A stretch of DNA of 64,000 nt. Source: Sarcomyxa edulis (taxonomy: Eukaryota > Basidiomycota > Agaricomycetes > Agaricales > Mycenaceae). The notes below the pieces were generated by a model. The model was not told the DNA's origin and did not search any database. It saw only the letters and a program-made list of their open reading frames with translations. Shown piece by piece: positions 51,376-63,720 of the stretch. Within the stretch, counting starts at the first letter, position 1, and every line of letters starts with the position of its first letter. The translations under genes were made by a program, and so were the position numbers. The stretch is from positions 372,001-436,000 of the forward strand of contig QUOL01000018.1 in assembly GCA_009761415.1 (NCBI GenBank), written 5' to 3'.

Positions 51376-51651
51376 TCTTGTGGGTGTGGATTTGACCATG
51401 TTTATCAGCGGCTTTCTACACGTTGATCAACCCAACTTAATGTTCAACCGTGACCCTTCTGGCCAGGAATGTCTACAATAACACCTCTACAACGCGGTCA
51501 ATTGACCACTGTGGCATTGGGGGGGAATGATGGCTGCAAAACTCAAACAAATGAACCCTGAAATCCACTGAAGCGATAGCCACCGACGCCGCGACGCGTC
51601 TCGCTTGCAACTCGCAATTTTCGCACGATTAATCACTCTGTCGGAGTCTGG
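51376..51651 (+). repeat. Segmental duplicate, right copy (flank of LEU1)
   Basis: Corresponds to 16075-16312: same GTTTATCAGCGGCTTT block, same GTGGCATTGGGG block, then the start of a small gene. Together with the coding part it extends to about 51920. It probably acts as the promoter and 5' UTR of the next gene. Confidence 0.72.
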
Positions 51652-52285
51652 ATGACGACGACGACGACGAGCTCGATGGATACGGATGACTGGAAGAACA
51701 CGGAGAACATAGTGAGTTTGCGTCTGCCATCGTTCAAGGCTTAGCTCTTATACCTACCCTCAGCCTCCCATAAGCACCCGCGAGCGTGGATGCCATTTTA
51801 TTCTAGGCTTTATAGCCAATGAAAGGTGGCTTTCCCAACAGGCTGTAGACCGAAAGCTATGCGAACCTGAAGATCTCGAACAGGATAGAAAGGCTACAAT
51901 TTCTACCGTGGCTCACGATGTTATCATGCGTAGTGGCATTCGTGGTCTTCGCCTAGATTCTATATGGGTTGGCAATTGTACGACATCGTTATGTTGGGTT
52001 CTTCCATCTCGGTACCGTAAAAGTCGTCATAGGTCGGAGAAACGCCTTCAGGAATTGGAGACACTCCGTCAGATCTTGCGAAGTCCTGACAGCAGCGGTA
52101 GAGTGGGCGCATTTTTGCTCGAAGAGGAACCCATGTTTTGGGCGTGGTCTGAACATGGAATTCCGCAGACTTTGATGACATCCGATTTCTTTGTGAAGAG
52201 AATCGCGTTGTATCGTTGGGAGGACTTCACTCCAACAAAAGTTCAGTGTACGCCTGTCCTTCCTCCTTGCGGTCATGCCTCCTGA
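51652..52285 (+). CDS. Small orphan protein (193 residues), paralogue of the 16.3-kb fragment
   Basis: Two exons: 51652-51711 (MTTTTTSSMDTDDWKNTENI) and 51764-52285. The protein contains GCHFILGFIANERWLSQQ, ADRKLCEPEDLEQDRKAT-like spacing, LDSIWVGNCTTSLCWVLP, a basic helical stretch (YRKSRHRSEKRLQELETL) and a Cys/Pro C-terminus (CTPVLPPCGHAS). I do not recognise a domain. The duplicated, truncated version left of LEU1 confirms the reading frame and the intron position (intron in both copies, starting gtaagc and gtgagt). Function unknown; no signal peptide seen. Confidence 0.7.
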
Positions 52286-52499
52286 GTGCTAAAACCCATG
52301 TTGCATCAGCCTCTGCATAGATCATTTATGTCATCGCGCTCGTCTCTGGTGTGTTTGGCCTACTTCGAGAATCCATACCCTGTTTTTCCTTTCTGTTACA
52401 CCACATCACAATGATCGTCAGTAGTCTGATCGGGCGCCTGACACGAATTACACACATGATGTGACACTGACAGAGATCGAGAAGAAACAGACGATAATC

Positions 52500-53652
52500 C
52501 TAATCCTCTAAACGCATGTTCTCCGAGACATCCTTCCACTCATCTAATAATGCGAGCATGCGTAAGCACCTTTCTCTCACATTCTCGCAAGCATCTTGCC
52601 CTAGTATAAGCCAAAGAGGCCACTCTCTACCCACTGCCTTTCCTTCTCCACGGACCACATCTACAACAGCTTCCATAGCCTTCACCGGGTCGCCTCGTTC
52701 AGTTATGGTCTTCGACGATGGGCCGTTTCCATATACAGCCTCGAACCTCGCATGACTCGCAGCACGGACTTCATCATAACAAGGGATAGGGTTAGCCGTA
52801 TAAAACGGCTCCGAATAGATACCTTCTGTCTTGAACGTCCCCGGCTCAGCTATGAGTACACGTATGGAGAACGGAGCGAGTTCTGTAGACAGTGTTTCGC
52901 CGATCGCATGAGCTGCAGCTTTCGAAGCACCGTAAGAACCTAATAGATTGAACAAAATGGAAATCTGACGGTCAGTTCAAGGGAAAACAAACATCTCACC
53001 TATGCCCTGTTAAATTGAAGCATTAGTATCACGCACAATCTAATTATGAAACTGCGAACGCACTGGTGTCTCAGTCCTCCAAGCCGATCGACTCCCAATC
53101 AGGACGACTGTTCCAGACTTGCGTTCCCGCATGTAGGGAAGGACAGCAATTGTGACATCTAATAGACCGTATACATTGGTCTTGAATTGTCGCTGCATCA
53201 GCGCTGTGCTGATTGGAATTGTTCAGTCTTCAATGAACACCATCCAGGGAATAAACTGACCCAGATTCCTCTAGTATCCCGGTCAATCCAACCCCAGCGT
53301 TGTTCACTACAACATCGATGCGGCCCCAGAAGCCAGCTGCTTGAGCAACAATATTAAATATAATATCTGGGCCATCGTTGACATCCAACGAAAGAAGTTT
53401 CAAGCGTCCGCTATCCAGTTCTTCCGCTGTTAGATCCAAAATCCTATCAAGGGAGCGCGCAGTAGCAATCACTCTATCGCCTCGAGCCAGTACAGAGGAG
53501 ACAAGACGGCGTCCAAATCCTGAAGATGTCCCTGTCAAAATCCATGATAAGCATACTGGTGTGGTATTCAAGACAGCCATCATACCTGTGATAAGCCAGA
53601 CTTTCACAGTCTCGTCATGGTCGAGTCCCATGCTGGACTGTAGATGAGACAT
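52500..53652 (-). CDS. Short-chain dehydrogenase/reductase (classical SDR)
   Basis: NAD(P)-dependent oxidoreductase of about 300 residues in five or so exons. The start ATG at 53652 (MSHLQSSMGLDHDETVKVWL) is chosen over an upstream in-frame GTG. The exon 1/exon 2 junction rebuilds the cofactor loop WLITG|TSSGFGRRLV across a short intron (about 53585-53534). Downstream motifs are ATARSLDRI, DVVVNNAGVGLTG, VVLIGSRSAW (catalytic Ser) and YGASKAAAHAIGE (catalytic Tyr and Lys). The C-terminal region FKTEGIYSEPF ... AVVDVVRGEGKAVGREWP resembles fungal retinol-dehydrogenase-like SDRs. Cytosolic; substrate unknown. All catalytic residues are present. Confidence 0.88.
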
Positions 53653-54928
53653 CGATGGGATGCAACGATTGTCAGGATAAAAAATGGGGTTGGTAATGCA
53701 GTGGGAGCACACGGGTAATATCAGAACCCTAGTTTACTTATACTTGGGCGTTATGTGCTTCTGTCGTATCAGATCATGATCAGCCCGAGATGGCAGTGAT
53801 TGAAACGCAGGATGTTAAACTTGCAACGCAGAAGCATGAACAAGCGCCCAACTATGCGTTCCACATGATAGCTTCCCAGAACCAATGTTATGGACTTGCT
53901 GCCCTATTCTAGAAGAGGAGAAGTACCTATCAGGATCCGCAACCGTCCTTAGATTCATTCGACAAGAGAAAAATTTGTTTGCGTACCTTCAAATACCTCT
54001 CAGATTCTCAGGTCAGTGGTGCAGCAGGTTTATTTCCGAGTTCCCCGGAGAGAACTCAAGCCCTGTAAGCAGTTCAGATAACACACTGACAGTGAGGATA
54101 CTTATAATGGATGTTCGAACCCGCTCGCCGAGACAGCACGAGCTTGACTCGTCAACGCGCTGTTGACGGATCTGAAAGAAGAACTCAGTAGCGATCGTGT
54201 GGTTGGTATGCGTTGAGACGTAGGAGATCCACACATCTTAGAATCAACGGAGACAAAAGAAATGGTTTGTCCTGTATTGGGCAGACTGAGCCACTCGTAC
54301 CTCATTCTATAGTTCTGTACCGCACTAGACTCGAGTACTTCGTCCTCCCGGGCTTCATTTGTCGTAACATTTGAAGACCCCAAACGATCAGCTACAAGTT
54401 CCCGTCTATCTGTACACCTATCCATAAAAATAGTCCAGCAACAGCGCCTGATCAACGATACCATGAGACTCACTGCTCGGGTGAAGGCCAGTCGATTCAG
54501 TCGTGTCAGCAACATCCTCGCGAGCGTGTCTCGGCACAAATAGTTTCCTGTATGAAATCATCAATCGTACGTATGGACCTTCGAAACCGCGGAACCTTTT
54601 ACGGTCAGAGTACTCCCCGCAGGTGACGTGGGACCTGTTGAACATGACAATCATAGTTGCGCGTCAGCCAAACGTCTAACAGCGAACAATAGCAATACCA
54701 GTCGACGAGATGGCTTCATTGTTGTCTTGACATGTAGGCTGCACAAAAGCAATTCGACGGTTGGATGTCGTGGAAACGAAAGAACGAGTGTACTTAGCCG
54801 GATGAAGGGTGGGGAAACTCTGAGCTCATTAGCACGCGGCCGCGGTGCTGGCCACTATTCCCGCTCCTTTCCTCCTACCACAACAACCTCATTATCTCTG
54901 GCTTTTTACTCTCCAATTCGAATTTTAC
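53653..54928. other. 1.3-kb intergenic region, nothing recognised
   Basis: Divergent spacing between the SDR gene (minus) and the WD40 gene (plus). Small open frames on both strands look random. The last 100 bp carry CT/CA-rich sequence typical of fungal promoters near start codons. Confidence 0.4.
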
Positions 54929-57045
54929 ATGGCTAGAGGTCCTTCCCAGACCTTACTGACCTCTCAGACACCCACTGCGATCGTACCCGCGGAAGTCAAT
55001 ATCGGTCATGTGTGAGTGGAACGTTGGTGGCAGGTTCGGAATACACAGCTAACGATTCTAACCAGACAACTTCGAGATCTCATCATATGTCCTCGAGAAA
55101 GGGGCGTAGTCAACTACGTCCGCTACCAATCCGTTGTAGAACAGAATCTTAATGCTCCGGACTCAGTAAGCACCTCTGCGATCTCGCATCTCATGACTGA
55201 ATAACATCCATTACAGACCCCACGAATACTCGCAGATCTGTCCTTCACTCCGAATACCCTCACTTCTCTCCCGATCGAAGATTACACGCTCCTCGCATCA
55301 GGTGGCCAGGAAGCAGAAATCCATCTCTCCTTGCACAACCGTAATACGCCATCTTCATACTCCTCTTCATCTCGCCCTCGCAGCCGTTCGCTATGGCAGT
55401 TCGAAGCATCCTTACCTGGCTCGATAAACAATTCCGTTCTCCTGACCTCATTGAGCCTCACGCGGTCTAACGAAAGCAGTGTCGAACCTAGAGTTGCTAT
55501 CAGTAACAACGACTGTACAGTCAAGTTTTACGACGTTCCGATTAGGGGCTACCATGCACCCAAAAGTATCAAAGAGGCCGGGGCACTGCGTCTCGATGTC
55601 CCAGTCAACCATTGTACGTCGTTCCTTCAATTCTTGTTGTCCTTCGTCATTGACACTTTGTACAGCCTCGATATCTCCAGACGGCCGAACCCTGCTTTCT
55701 GTCGGCGACTCTCCCAAAGTCTATCTTCATCGTCTGACAGGTGGCGCACGCATAAGTTTTACGCCAATAACAACGCTCGCCATTCCGCCGCCAGATGTTT
55801 CACCCCTGAACTACTCCTCTTCATCTCTCGCCGCATCATTCTCCACTGCCTTTTCGTCCAATGGTACGAAATTTGCCGTAGCATCTCAGGAAGGTGTTGT
55901 TGTCGTATGGGACGTACGGAGTTCGAAACCGTTAAAGGTCTTCCAAACTGACAAAACCAGACTTCCTCCGGCGAAGGGCAGTGGCAATGGGAGTGCTAGT
56001 GGTTGGCTATCAGATGACCCATGGGAATGGACGAGGGGAAACTCGAAGGCACCTGGGTGGAGCGTTCGAAGTGTCAAGTTCGGGAATGGCGGCGAGGGGG
56101 GAAACTCTGGCAAGGAATTGATGAGCTTCACGGAGGTGAGTGGACCCGTACATGAATCCGTCTTTTGACATTGACATTCGTCTGCAGCATACCTCCTTGC
56201 TTCACATAGTGGATGCACGGACATTCGAGACCGAAGAAATCATTCGTGTACCCGCTCCTCATCATGGTCCCCGTCCTACAACGATGACAGTCCCCGTACG
56301 CCACACTCCACGACCCCGACCACGTTCAATTTCTCCGCGATATGTGATGAACCCAAATCCCATGCCAAGCCTCATGTCACGTCAACCAGCTGCAACGTCT
56401 ATGCCAACAGCGCCACTAATCGTCCTCGCGCTCGAAGACACCTTCCGTATTCCTTCCTCCTCACATTCTCCGTCTCGACGAGGGCATCTCACCGTCAACT
56501 CCGGTCACAACGAAGAAGATATCGTCGTGATTCCCTCCATGGGTGATCCACGGATAGAAGAGGATGTTCAAGCATTACTAGGAAGACACGGGATCCGAGC
56601 AAGACAGCATTCCGAACTACGTTATCCATATAGCGGGGAAAGAAACACAAATGAGGACGAGATGGAAGTGGACGAGCTGGAATTGGAATCAGATTGTTTC
56701 CCGTCCCGCACGCCTTCCAGGTCATCGTCGCCTTCACCTTCGACACGCGTTGCTTCAGGATCTCCTGGCGCATCTCGGCCGGTTTCCGTTCCGACACCAG
56801 TACGTTCGTTTACGAGACGCAGTACTGGTCGACAACTTGATGCTCCCCAGGAGGAAGAGGAAGATGACTCACACGACATGATTATCGATAACGCAGATGC
56901 AGAATTGGAATCAGATCTGGATCTGGCAGGTACCTGTTTCGATCCGAGTGGTGGGTATGTGTATGTTGCGAGCACGGAGGGTATCGCAGAGTGGAGTGTG
57001 AGGGGAGCAGAGAAACGCTGGTGGTTTGATGATTCGTGGGTATGA
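54929..57045 (+). CDS. WD40-repeat protein with DUF2415-like C-terminus
   Basis: Five-exon gene of about 640 residues. The ATG at 54929 gives MARGPSQTLLTSQTPTAIVP, then QLRDLIICPRERGVVNYV. Exon 3 carries beta-propeller sequence (YTLLASGGQEAEIHLSL, RVAISNNDCTVKFYDVP), exon 4 SISPDGRTLLSVGDSPKVYL and FAVASQEGVVVVWDVRSS, and the last exon TSLLHIVDARTFETEEII. A long acidic/Ser-rich insertion (DELELESDCFPSRTPSRSSS) precedes the final blade DLAGTCFDPSGGYVYVASTE. The ...GLAxWSVRGAEKRWW-type end fits the DUF2415 group of fungal WD40 proteins. Inferred to be a cytosolic or nuclear scaffold; its partner is unknown. Confidence 0.85.
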
Positions 57046-57484
57046 TGATGGTGATGATTTCCTTTGGCTATCGTTTTCGAATCCTTTACCCTTTCTCCCG
57101 TTCTGCATGCACGCACACACACATACCTGTCTATCATTCTTGGATCACTCACTCATTGCTGCCACCCGCTATGTAATTCTTGGCTGTTTTCTTGTTTTCT
57201 GTTTCTGTATCACGTACATCTGGACCTGTACCAATATAATAGTGAATGTAATATATAGTTCAGCATGGTTTTCCTTGACGTTCCCCTTAATTGCTGGTTT
57301 GCACTTAGTGTCTCTGCCAAACAGCCTCAGCCGAGCTTGCCGCCATCTTTCTGATCGACGGCGCAATCAGCTCTTCGGCAGCACGCAATGGCCCGCTGCG
57401 ATTGAGTAAACCCGTCTCCATCTTTTCTACTTTATTTCTTTCCACATCATCGCTCCAGGTCCTGTATTCTGGCGTGACGCGACC
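57046..57484. other. Intergenic region upstream of ATM1
   Basis: 3' end of the WD40 gene and promoter of ATM1. Contains a short CA-rich run (about 57110-57124) and T/C-rich stretches. No gene seen. Confidence 0.4.
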
Positions 57485-60353
57485 ATGTTTCCACTCGCAA
57501 CTGCCCTTCGTGCAGGGACACGAAGAGCATTTTCGTCGTCGGGAGCGACTGCATCACTTCGGAACAATCTAATCAAGCCCACTCTCTTCGGCAGTCCAAT
57601 CTGTCGCAAGAACCTACCTTTTCTTTTGCTTGCTTCATCGCCGAATCATCGTGCATTCCATGCGACAAATCCGACTCAAGCTCCACCACCTACACAACAT
57701 AAAGACGAGCCGACACGGGCGGAACAGCGGCGGAGCGATTGGGGCATCATCAAACGACTTCTGGGTAATGTCTGGCCACGGAATGATTGGAAGACTCGCG
57801 GGACAGTGCTTTTTGGGTTCGTGTTGCTTGTTTCTGGAAAGGTACGTGTCTGCTTGGACTGTGATGATATGTCGAGTGGGGCACTATACTATCGAGAAGA
57901 GGGAAGACGTGGTTTTGTCGCGTTCATTCGATTTGGCGATAGCGCGTGGTGGCAAAAATGACGCAGAGATAGTAAACGTCGTGGTATTCCTTCTACCAAC
58001 GTGAACTGGGTAGAATATTAGTTTCTCGAGTTCCCCACCAGAACCGGTTTCACCTGTGATCATTGTAATTTCGGTGGGGTAACTGATTTATAGGTTCTAA
58101 ATGTTCAAGTCCCAGTACTGTTCAAGAGCGTCATCGATTCGTTAAACATTGACATGACAGCCAGTTCTACTGTCTGGATAATTGCTGGGACTGCTATTCT
58201 CGGGTGTACGCCTTTTGCTATAAACCTATCGTGACGAGTTCTTACTTTTGATTCTTCGATCTCAGATGGTGCTGCGCGGATAGGATCTACTCTTTTTGGA
58301 GAGCTTCTCAACGCTGTATTCGCGTCTGTTGGTCAACATGCTGTTCGCAAGGTCGCACGCGAAACGTTCGATCATCTATTGAACCTCGATCTGCGGTTCC
58401 ACTTGTCTAAACAGACCGGGGGTCTTACCCGTGCGATTGATAGAGGGACCAAGTAAGACCGTCGTACCTCATACTTATGATATAAGGTTGATTTGACTTC
58501 CTCCAGAGGTATAACATTCCTACTGTCAGCTATCATCTTCCGCATCGTACCTACCGCTCTGGAAATCACCATGGTCTGTGGAATATTGGTATGTCACTTT
58601 CATGCAACTCCGACACTTGCTCCCTCATGATTAACAAACGCACCCAGACGTATAAATTTGGTTGGGATTTTGCCGCTATAACTGCTATCACTATGGCTCT
58701 ATACACATGGTTCACAGTACAAACAACATCCTGGCGGTAACGTCACACCTACCTATCCCATAGTTCAACGAATGAGCTCATGAACCACTTTCTCAGAACA
58801 CGATTTCGTCGTGAAGCCAATAAAGCGGACAACAAAGCAGCCACCATCGCAGTTGACTCACTCCTCAATTTCGAAGCTGTCAAGGTACGCTTCAATTCCT
58901 GAAATTCGTGAGCACTATCCTGATTGATCTTTGGAACACTTCACTTGACCCCTAGTAGCATTTTAACAACGAGAAGTACGAAGTGTCACAGTACGATAAA
59001 CATCTCGCGGAATACGAGAAATCCTCCATCAAGATTACCACATCACTTGCATATCTAAATTCGGGGCAGAATATCATATTTTCGAGCGCTTTGACTGCTG
59101 CTATGTTTTTGGCGGCCCAGGGGGTGGTTAACGGTGTGTTATACTCGTTTTTCCTCCATCCGCGGCTGTCGGTGCTGAACAAAGTGTTATGGGATCTAGG
59201 AACGATGACAGTTGGTGATCTAGTGATGGTGAACCAGCTCATTTTCCAGCTCTCTCTTCCCCTCAACTTCTTGGGCACAATATATCGCGAAATGAGGCAG
59301 AATTTGCTAGATATGGAGGTCTTGTTCAGATTGAGAGAAGAAAATCCACCTCCTGTTGTAAGTCTTCCTTCTCGGACTCGCCTCGACGTCTCATGACGAT
59401 TTTGTTTTGTAGGACGATCCAAACGCAGCACCATTATCCTTACGCGACGGCGGGTCTATCCGTTTCGAGAATGTCACGTTCGGATACCACCCCTCCCGCC
59501 CTATCTTCCGCGACCTTAGCTTCACTATCCCAGCAGGAAAAAAGGTAGCCATCGTCGGTCCTTCCGGATGCGGAAAATCCACTATATTCCGTCTCCTTTT
59601 CCGTTTCTACGATCCTTCTTCCGGCCGGATCCTCATCGACTCGCAAGACATCCATTCTGTGCAGATCCATAGTCTGCGATCACAGATAGGTGTAGTGCCG
59701 CAGGACACACCGTTATTCCATTCAGATATCATGCATAATGTGAGGTATGGCAGATTGGATGCGACGGATGAGGAGGTGAAGGAGGCGGCGAAGAAGGCGA
59801 ATATACATGGGAGTATTATGCGGTTGCCGGAAGGGTATGAGACCAAGGTGGGAGAGAGGGGACTGATGATTAGTGGGGGCGAGAAGCAGAGATTGGCCGT
59901 GGCGAGGGTGTTATTGAAGGATCCACCTATCTTATTTTTCGACGAAGCGGTGAGCTTGAGTTTTCTTTTCTGCCGTTTCATCTGATCTGACTTTTTCTCT
60001 ATTGCCCAGACTTCTGCTCTCGATGCTCATACTGAGACGGAGCTGATGAGAAACATCAATGACACTCTATTGGACAAAGCTCGTACGAGCATATTCATCG
60101 CGCATCGCCTTAGGACAGTCGTCGAAGCAGGTAACTCCCGTTCAATCCACTCACCAACGATTTGTGGTTTACTAACATCTTCCTTCTACAAGATTTGATC
60201 ATCGTTCTGAAGGATGGCAAGGTTGCAGAGCAAGGAACTCACGAGGAATTGCTGCGTTTGGGTGGAATCTACCAGAGTATGTGGGTGCAGCAGGCTTCTT
60301 CGGACCCTCATCAGATTGTGGATGTTCAACCCATCGTATCGTCACGGTCCTGA
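57485..60353 (+). CDS. ATM1: Mitochondrial ABC transporter ATM1
   Basis: Half-size ABC exporter of the mitochondrial inner membrane that exports a sulfur/glutathione compound needed for cytosolic Fe-S assembly. The N-terminus [20 protein letters not shown] is a typical matrix-targeting peptide. The transmembrane domain is spread over several exons ([53 protein letters not shown]). A 69-bp in-frame intron (about 59131-59199) interrupts [17 protein letters not shown]. The nucleotide-binding domain has Walker [12 protein letters not shown]-loop VVPQDTPLF, signature [14 protein letters not shown], Walker B ILFFDEA split by an intron from TSALDAH, and H-loop IAHRLRT. About 690 residues, ending at 60353. 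All motifs are intact. Given that LEU1 is an Fe-S enzyme, the two share pathway logic, but closeness here is probably chance. Confidence 0.94.
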
Positions 60354-60603
60354 TCTGCAATACTCAAGCTTTTTCCATTGAGTGGGGCAATACAACTCTA
60401 GTGCACTACATGTTCTTAGGAGTGAGTGAATAGTAGAATTATTATTATTTCTTGTGTACACTAAAGCCCGCAATCATGATACTAAGTGTGATTATAAGTG
60501 AATGGTTTCGGAAAACAGCAATGAGCTGGAAGAGGTATGAGCTGAGCATATTGGCTTAAAACCAAAACGAGTGACTCACCGAATAAATGATTTTGCGTCA
60601 AAA

Positions 60604-61706
60604 TCAAGTCAAATCGATAACCTCTCCTGGAATTATATGGTACGGATTCTTATCTTCAGTTTTGACCTTTTTGACGGGTTTCTTCTCTGCTTTGACGCGC
60701 TTGACCCCTGCGGTGTCATTCTTCTCCTGTGAAAACCTGAACATCTACTGTGTAATCGTAGTCTTTGAGAACGTACTTGTGAGGGTTCCGGCTCGGGACT
60801 AGCAACGGCTCTCCTCTTCTCACCCACGCGTGGCTCGATCGGTGCAATGCCATTAGCCTGCAAGATAGCTGAAAAAAAATCGAGAGCTAAGCACAGACCG
60901 ACTCACACGTGAACGAATCTATACTTACCGAGAGTTCTGTACTTGAACACAAAAGTCACAATGTGTTTGACTTTCTGAGTTTCCCGTGTATTCTGAGCCG
61001 CAAGAACGGGAATTTCCTTCCCAAATCTGCAAAATAAATCCAGCGGTCAAGCAATAATAACACAGAGATACCCGGTCTCAATGCACATACTTCACACAGT
61101 GAGGCATGGCCTTTTTTGAACGTTCATGCACCTTCTGATGGGTTGGAGCTGCGGCGCCTGATATCTTATTAGGCACTAGGCGGCCAAGGGTCACCCTCCA
61201 GATCTCAATGGATATTTCGCCAATGCTCTTAGCAGCCATGGTGGAATCGAGATATGAGTCGTCGTCTGACTAGACGTCAGAGAAGTTTTTGGGACAATTG
61301 GAGTGTAACAATACCTGTAGTCTCCAGCATAGAAAACATGAACGGCCGCGCAGAGACATTAGAAACAGTCTTGTCCGATAACTGAGCTGTCGCGAGGGAT
61401 CCGCCTGTCGTACTGTCGTGTATTATTTTTCCACCAACTGGCGCACCGTCCAGCTGAACCCACCCTGCTGTTGCGAATGGTCGATACGGAGCAGTATACT
61501 CCCAGTTGATGGAGAAGGTCTGAATCCGATAAGTTAGCGTTTTCAATAGTTCAAATTCTATCTGAACACAAGACCTTGTCGGCTTCGGAAGGGATCCAGC
61601 ACGTCACCGTCTTCAATCCCTTCGCGTCTTCAAACTCAGCTGTATTGTATTGGGGCAGCTCCACGCCATCGACAGCGATCCAAGCTCGTAACTCGTCGAA
61701 GTTCAT
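60604..61706 (-). CDS. DUF7918-like basidiomycete protein with C-terminal SIM-like motif
   Basis: Spliced gene of about 280 residues starting at the ATG at 61706 (MNFDELRAWIAVDGVELPQY). Blocks: KTVTCWIPSEADK, FSINWEYTAPYRPFATAG, SARPFMFSMLETT, EISIEIWRVTLGR and KFGKEIPVLAAQNTRETQKV. A Lys-rich tail (KRVKAEKKPVKKVKTEDKNP) ends in GEVIDLT with the stop at 60604-60606. The N-terminal jelly-roll-like region fits the DUF7918 family, widespread in Agaricomycetes. VIDLT with adjacent acidic/basic residues looks like a SUMO-interaction motif, and VKTED/VKAEK resemble sumoylation sites; that is inference. Probably nuclear. Convergent with ATM1. Confidence 0.75.
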
Positions 61707-62363
61707 GGGAAAAATCGAGCAAACGGGTTTCGAAGTGAAAAGCGCGTAGAAAAGTCGAGATGGTCAAGAGATGGTCTGGAATTGGTTACGAACCTGCGAT
61801 GTAGTTACCGTGACGTCACGCGAACGTTACCGAATTTTGACCCCGAGGCTCACCCGATGCCCGATCCTCTGGAAGTATAAGTACACGACATATCTTTGAA
61901 CCCAGTTGCAGGCGCGGTGTCCATACGGAAGAGATTAATGAACCTATCTTGTTCCTCCTTCCGAACTTCCGCAGCCAATGAGCATGGTCAGTATTCGGAT
62001 ACAGAGTTTGAGGAATATAACATTAACTGCCTCCTGTACATGAATTGATCTTCAAAATGAACGTGTGTATTTCCATAAATCCATCTGACAGATAATATTT
62101 TGGCGTACCCAACCAATGAAAAGTGGTGAGAAGTACAACATAGTCCGAAATTGAGCTCGAGTGTTTGCATGGTATTTACGAATACACATAAAAGTGATAT
62201 GATGGCGCTAGAAGATGGAGAGTACTGCAGTGTAAACGTATCATCAGCATATACGATTGTCAGGTTTAATCAGGTGCAAACTTTACTCTGTGAGCGAGGA
62301 TCCTACTACCCTTTCTTCGTCTCTCCATCGGAGCTCACGGGAAGACTCGTCTCTGAGACAGTC
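61707..62363. other. Intergenic region, nothing recognised
   Basis: Promoter side of the DUF7918-like gene and 3' flank of the small acidic gene. No convincing exon or RNA gene was seen. Confidence 0.4.
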
Positions 62364-62845
62364 TCAATGACTGACTGCAGCGCTATTTTGCGGTTGAAGT
62401 CGCTCACCTATAATATTCGAGTCCAGTCGATCCCGTTTTGAGCCACCACTGCCACTCCCATTTGTTTCTCGACCATCAGAGATAGGAATTTCTCGGACCG
62501 CTAGGTCATCTAGGAGATAGGACTCTTCGTCGACGAGAGTGTGTGTGATACCGGTCTGCTCGTCTCGAATTTTTGATTTTGAAGGGACAAGCACGGTGGC
62601 GCCGTGAGTCGGTATTAACTCGGATGAGGTTTCATCGTCACCATAGAGATCGTACAAAGCGCCGTCCTCGTCCTCGTCGCTCGTACTATCGTGGTGAGGA
62701 GAAACCCGTCAGTCCGCGCTAATTTTGGAGATTAAATGGAGACTGACTTTGACGCTCTAGACTGCGACTCATCAGGGTCAAAGTAGAAAGCAGTGACGAA
62801 GTCTTCCACTGGGTCGACGACAGTTGATTGTTGGGATTCGAGCAT
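62364..62845 (-). CDS. Small acidic hypothetical protein
   Basis: Two-exon gene of about 135 residues. The ATG at 62845 gives MLESQQSTVVDPVEDFVTAF, then YFDPDESQSRAS. An intron of about 60 bp or more (around 62748-62690) leads to an acidic exon (SDEDEDGALYDLYGDDETSS) and GATVLVPSKSKIRDEQTGI, ending RLQPQNSAAVSH at 62364. The acidic N-terminal half and lack of cysteines suggest a soluble regulatory or adaptor protein. No family recognised. Support is the consistent coding frame across the intron. Confidence 0.5.
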
Positions 62846-63720
62846 ATGGAATGAGAGAGCGGGGAGAGGAAAGGTGGATGGAATGTGAAGAGACCGAGAC
62901 AGAAGAGAGCGCACAAACGATACCCGAGAATATCAAGATTAAATCTCTAATGAGCCCATTTCGGGGTGCTTGTTTCGCACCCCAAATTCTCAGATTCATA
63001 CTGAGAAGTGGCCAGCACGTGCATACGCGTCTAATGAACGACACACGTTACCCCGATGTGAAGCTTTCACATCTGAAGCATCCTATTATAGCGTCGTCAC
63101 AGGGCCGCAGCAACTATGCCACTAGTAGCCATTTACGGGCAAGAGGCGAGTACCCTTCAGCAAGAGTCAGCCCTAGAGTTTGCAAGACAAGGATGGCGAC
63201 CAAGAAAAAGGGGAAGAATGGAAAGAAGTCCAGGCTAAGAATTCGATCCAGGCCGTGATGGCCGACACACAATCATGATAATGATGCTAATCGGTCGACT
63301 TTGATAGATGCTGCCAAAGGGATCTGATAGTAAGTGAGTGCGGTATAGGTGAGTGTCATGCCGAAGTGTTGCAGCCATCACTGGCGTCAGGGGTGTTTGA
63401 GTGATTCGACACCATATGAAACGAAGACCGGCCAATGCATAATCTAGAGTCGATGTCCAAGAGGAGGATAAGGCAGATAGATAGATAGAAGTAACGTCAA
63501 GATAGAAGTTCGAAATCGTGATCCGAAGAGAATATTCCATTGCGACGTTTCCCGGGGAAATTGTTGGTGCTGACGCTGAACCAAAGGTAGAGAAAGAGCT
63601 AGAGGAACAGTGGTATAATGTCTCGGAGCATCTTGATAGAGATAGACGATAATGCGTACTGTAATTACAGAGGAGAGGAACACATCCGCTGTGTAATCAT
63701 ACAGTATGCGGTCCTGGATC
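62846..63720. other. Intergenic region with a short TAGA microsatellite
   Basis: No gene recognised. A short (GATA)n run is present at about 63475-63488. The right end is the 3' flank of the carboxylesterase fragment. Confidence 0.4.
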
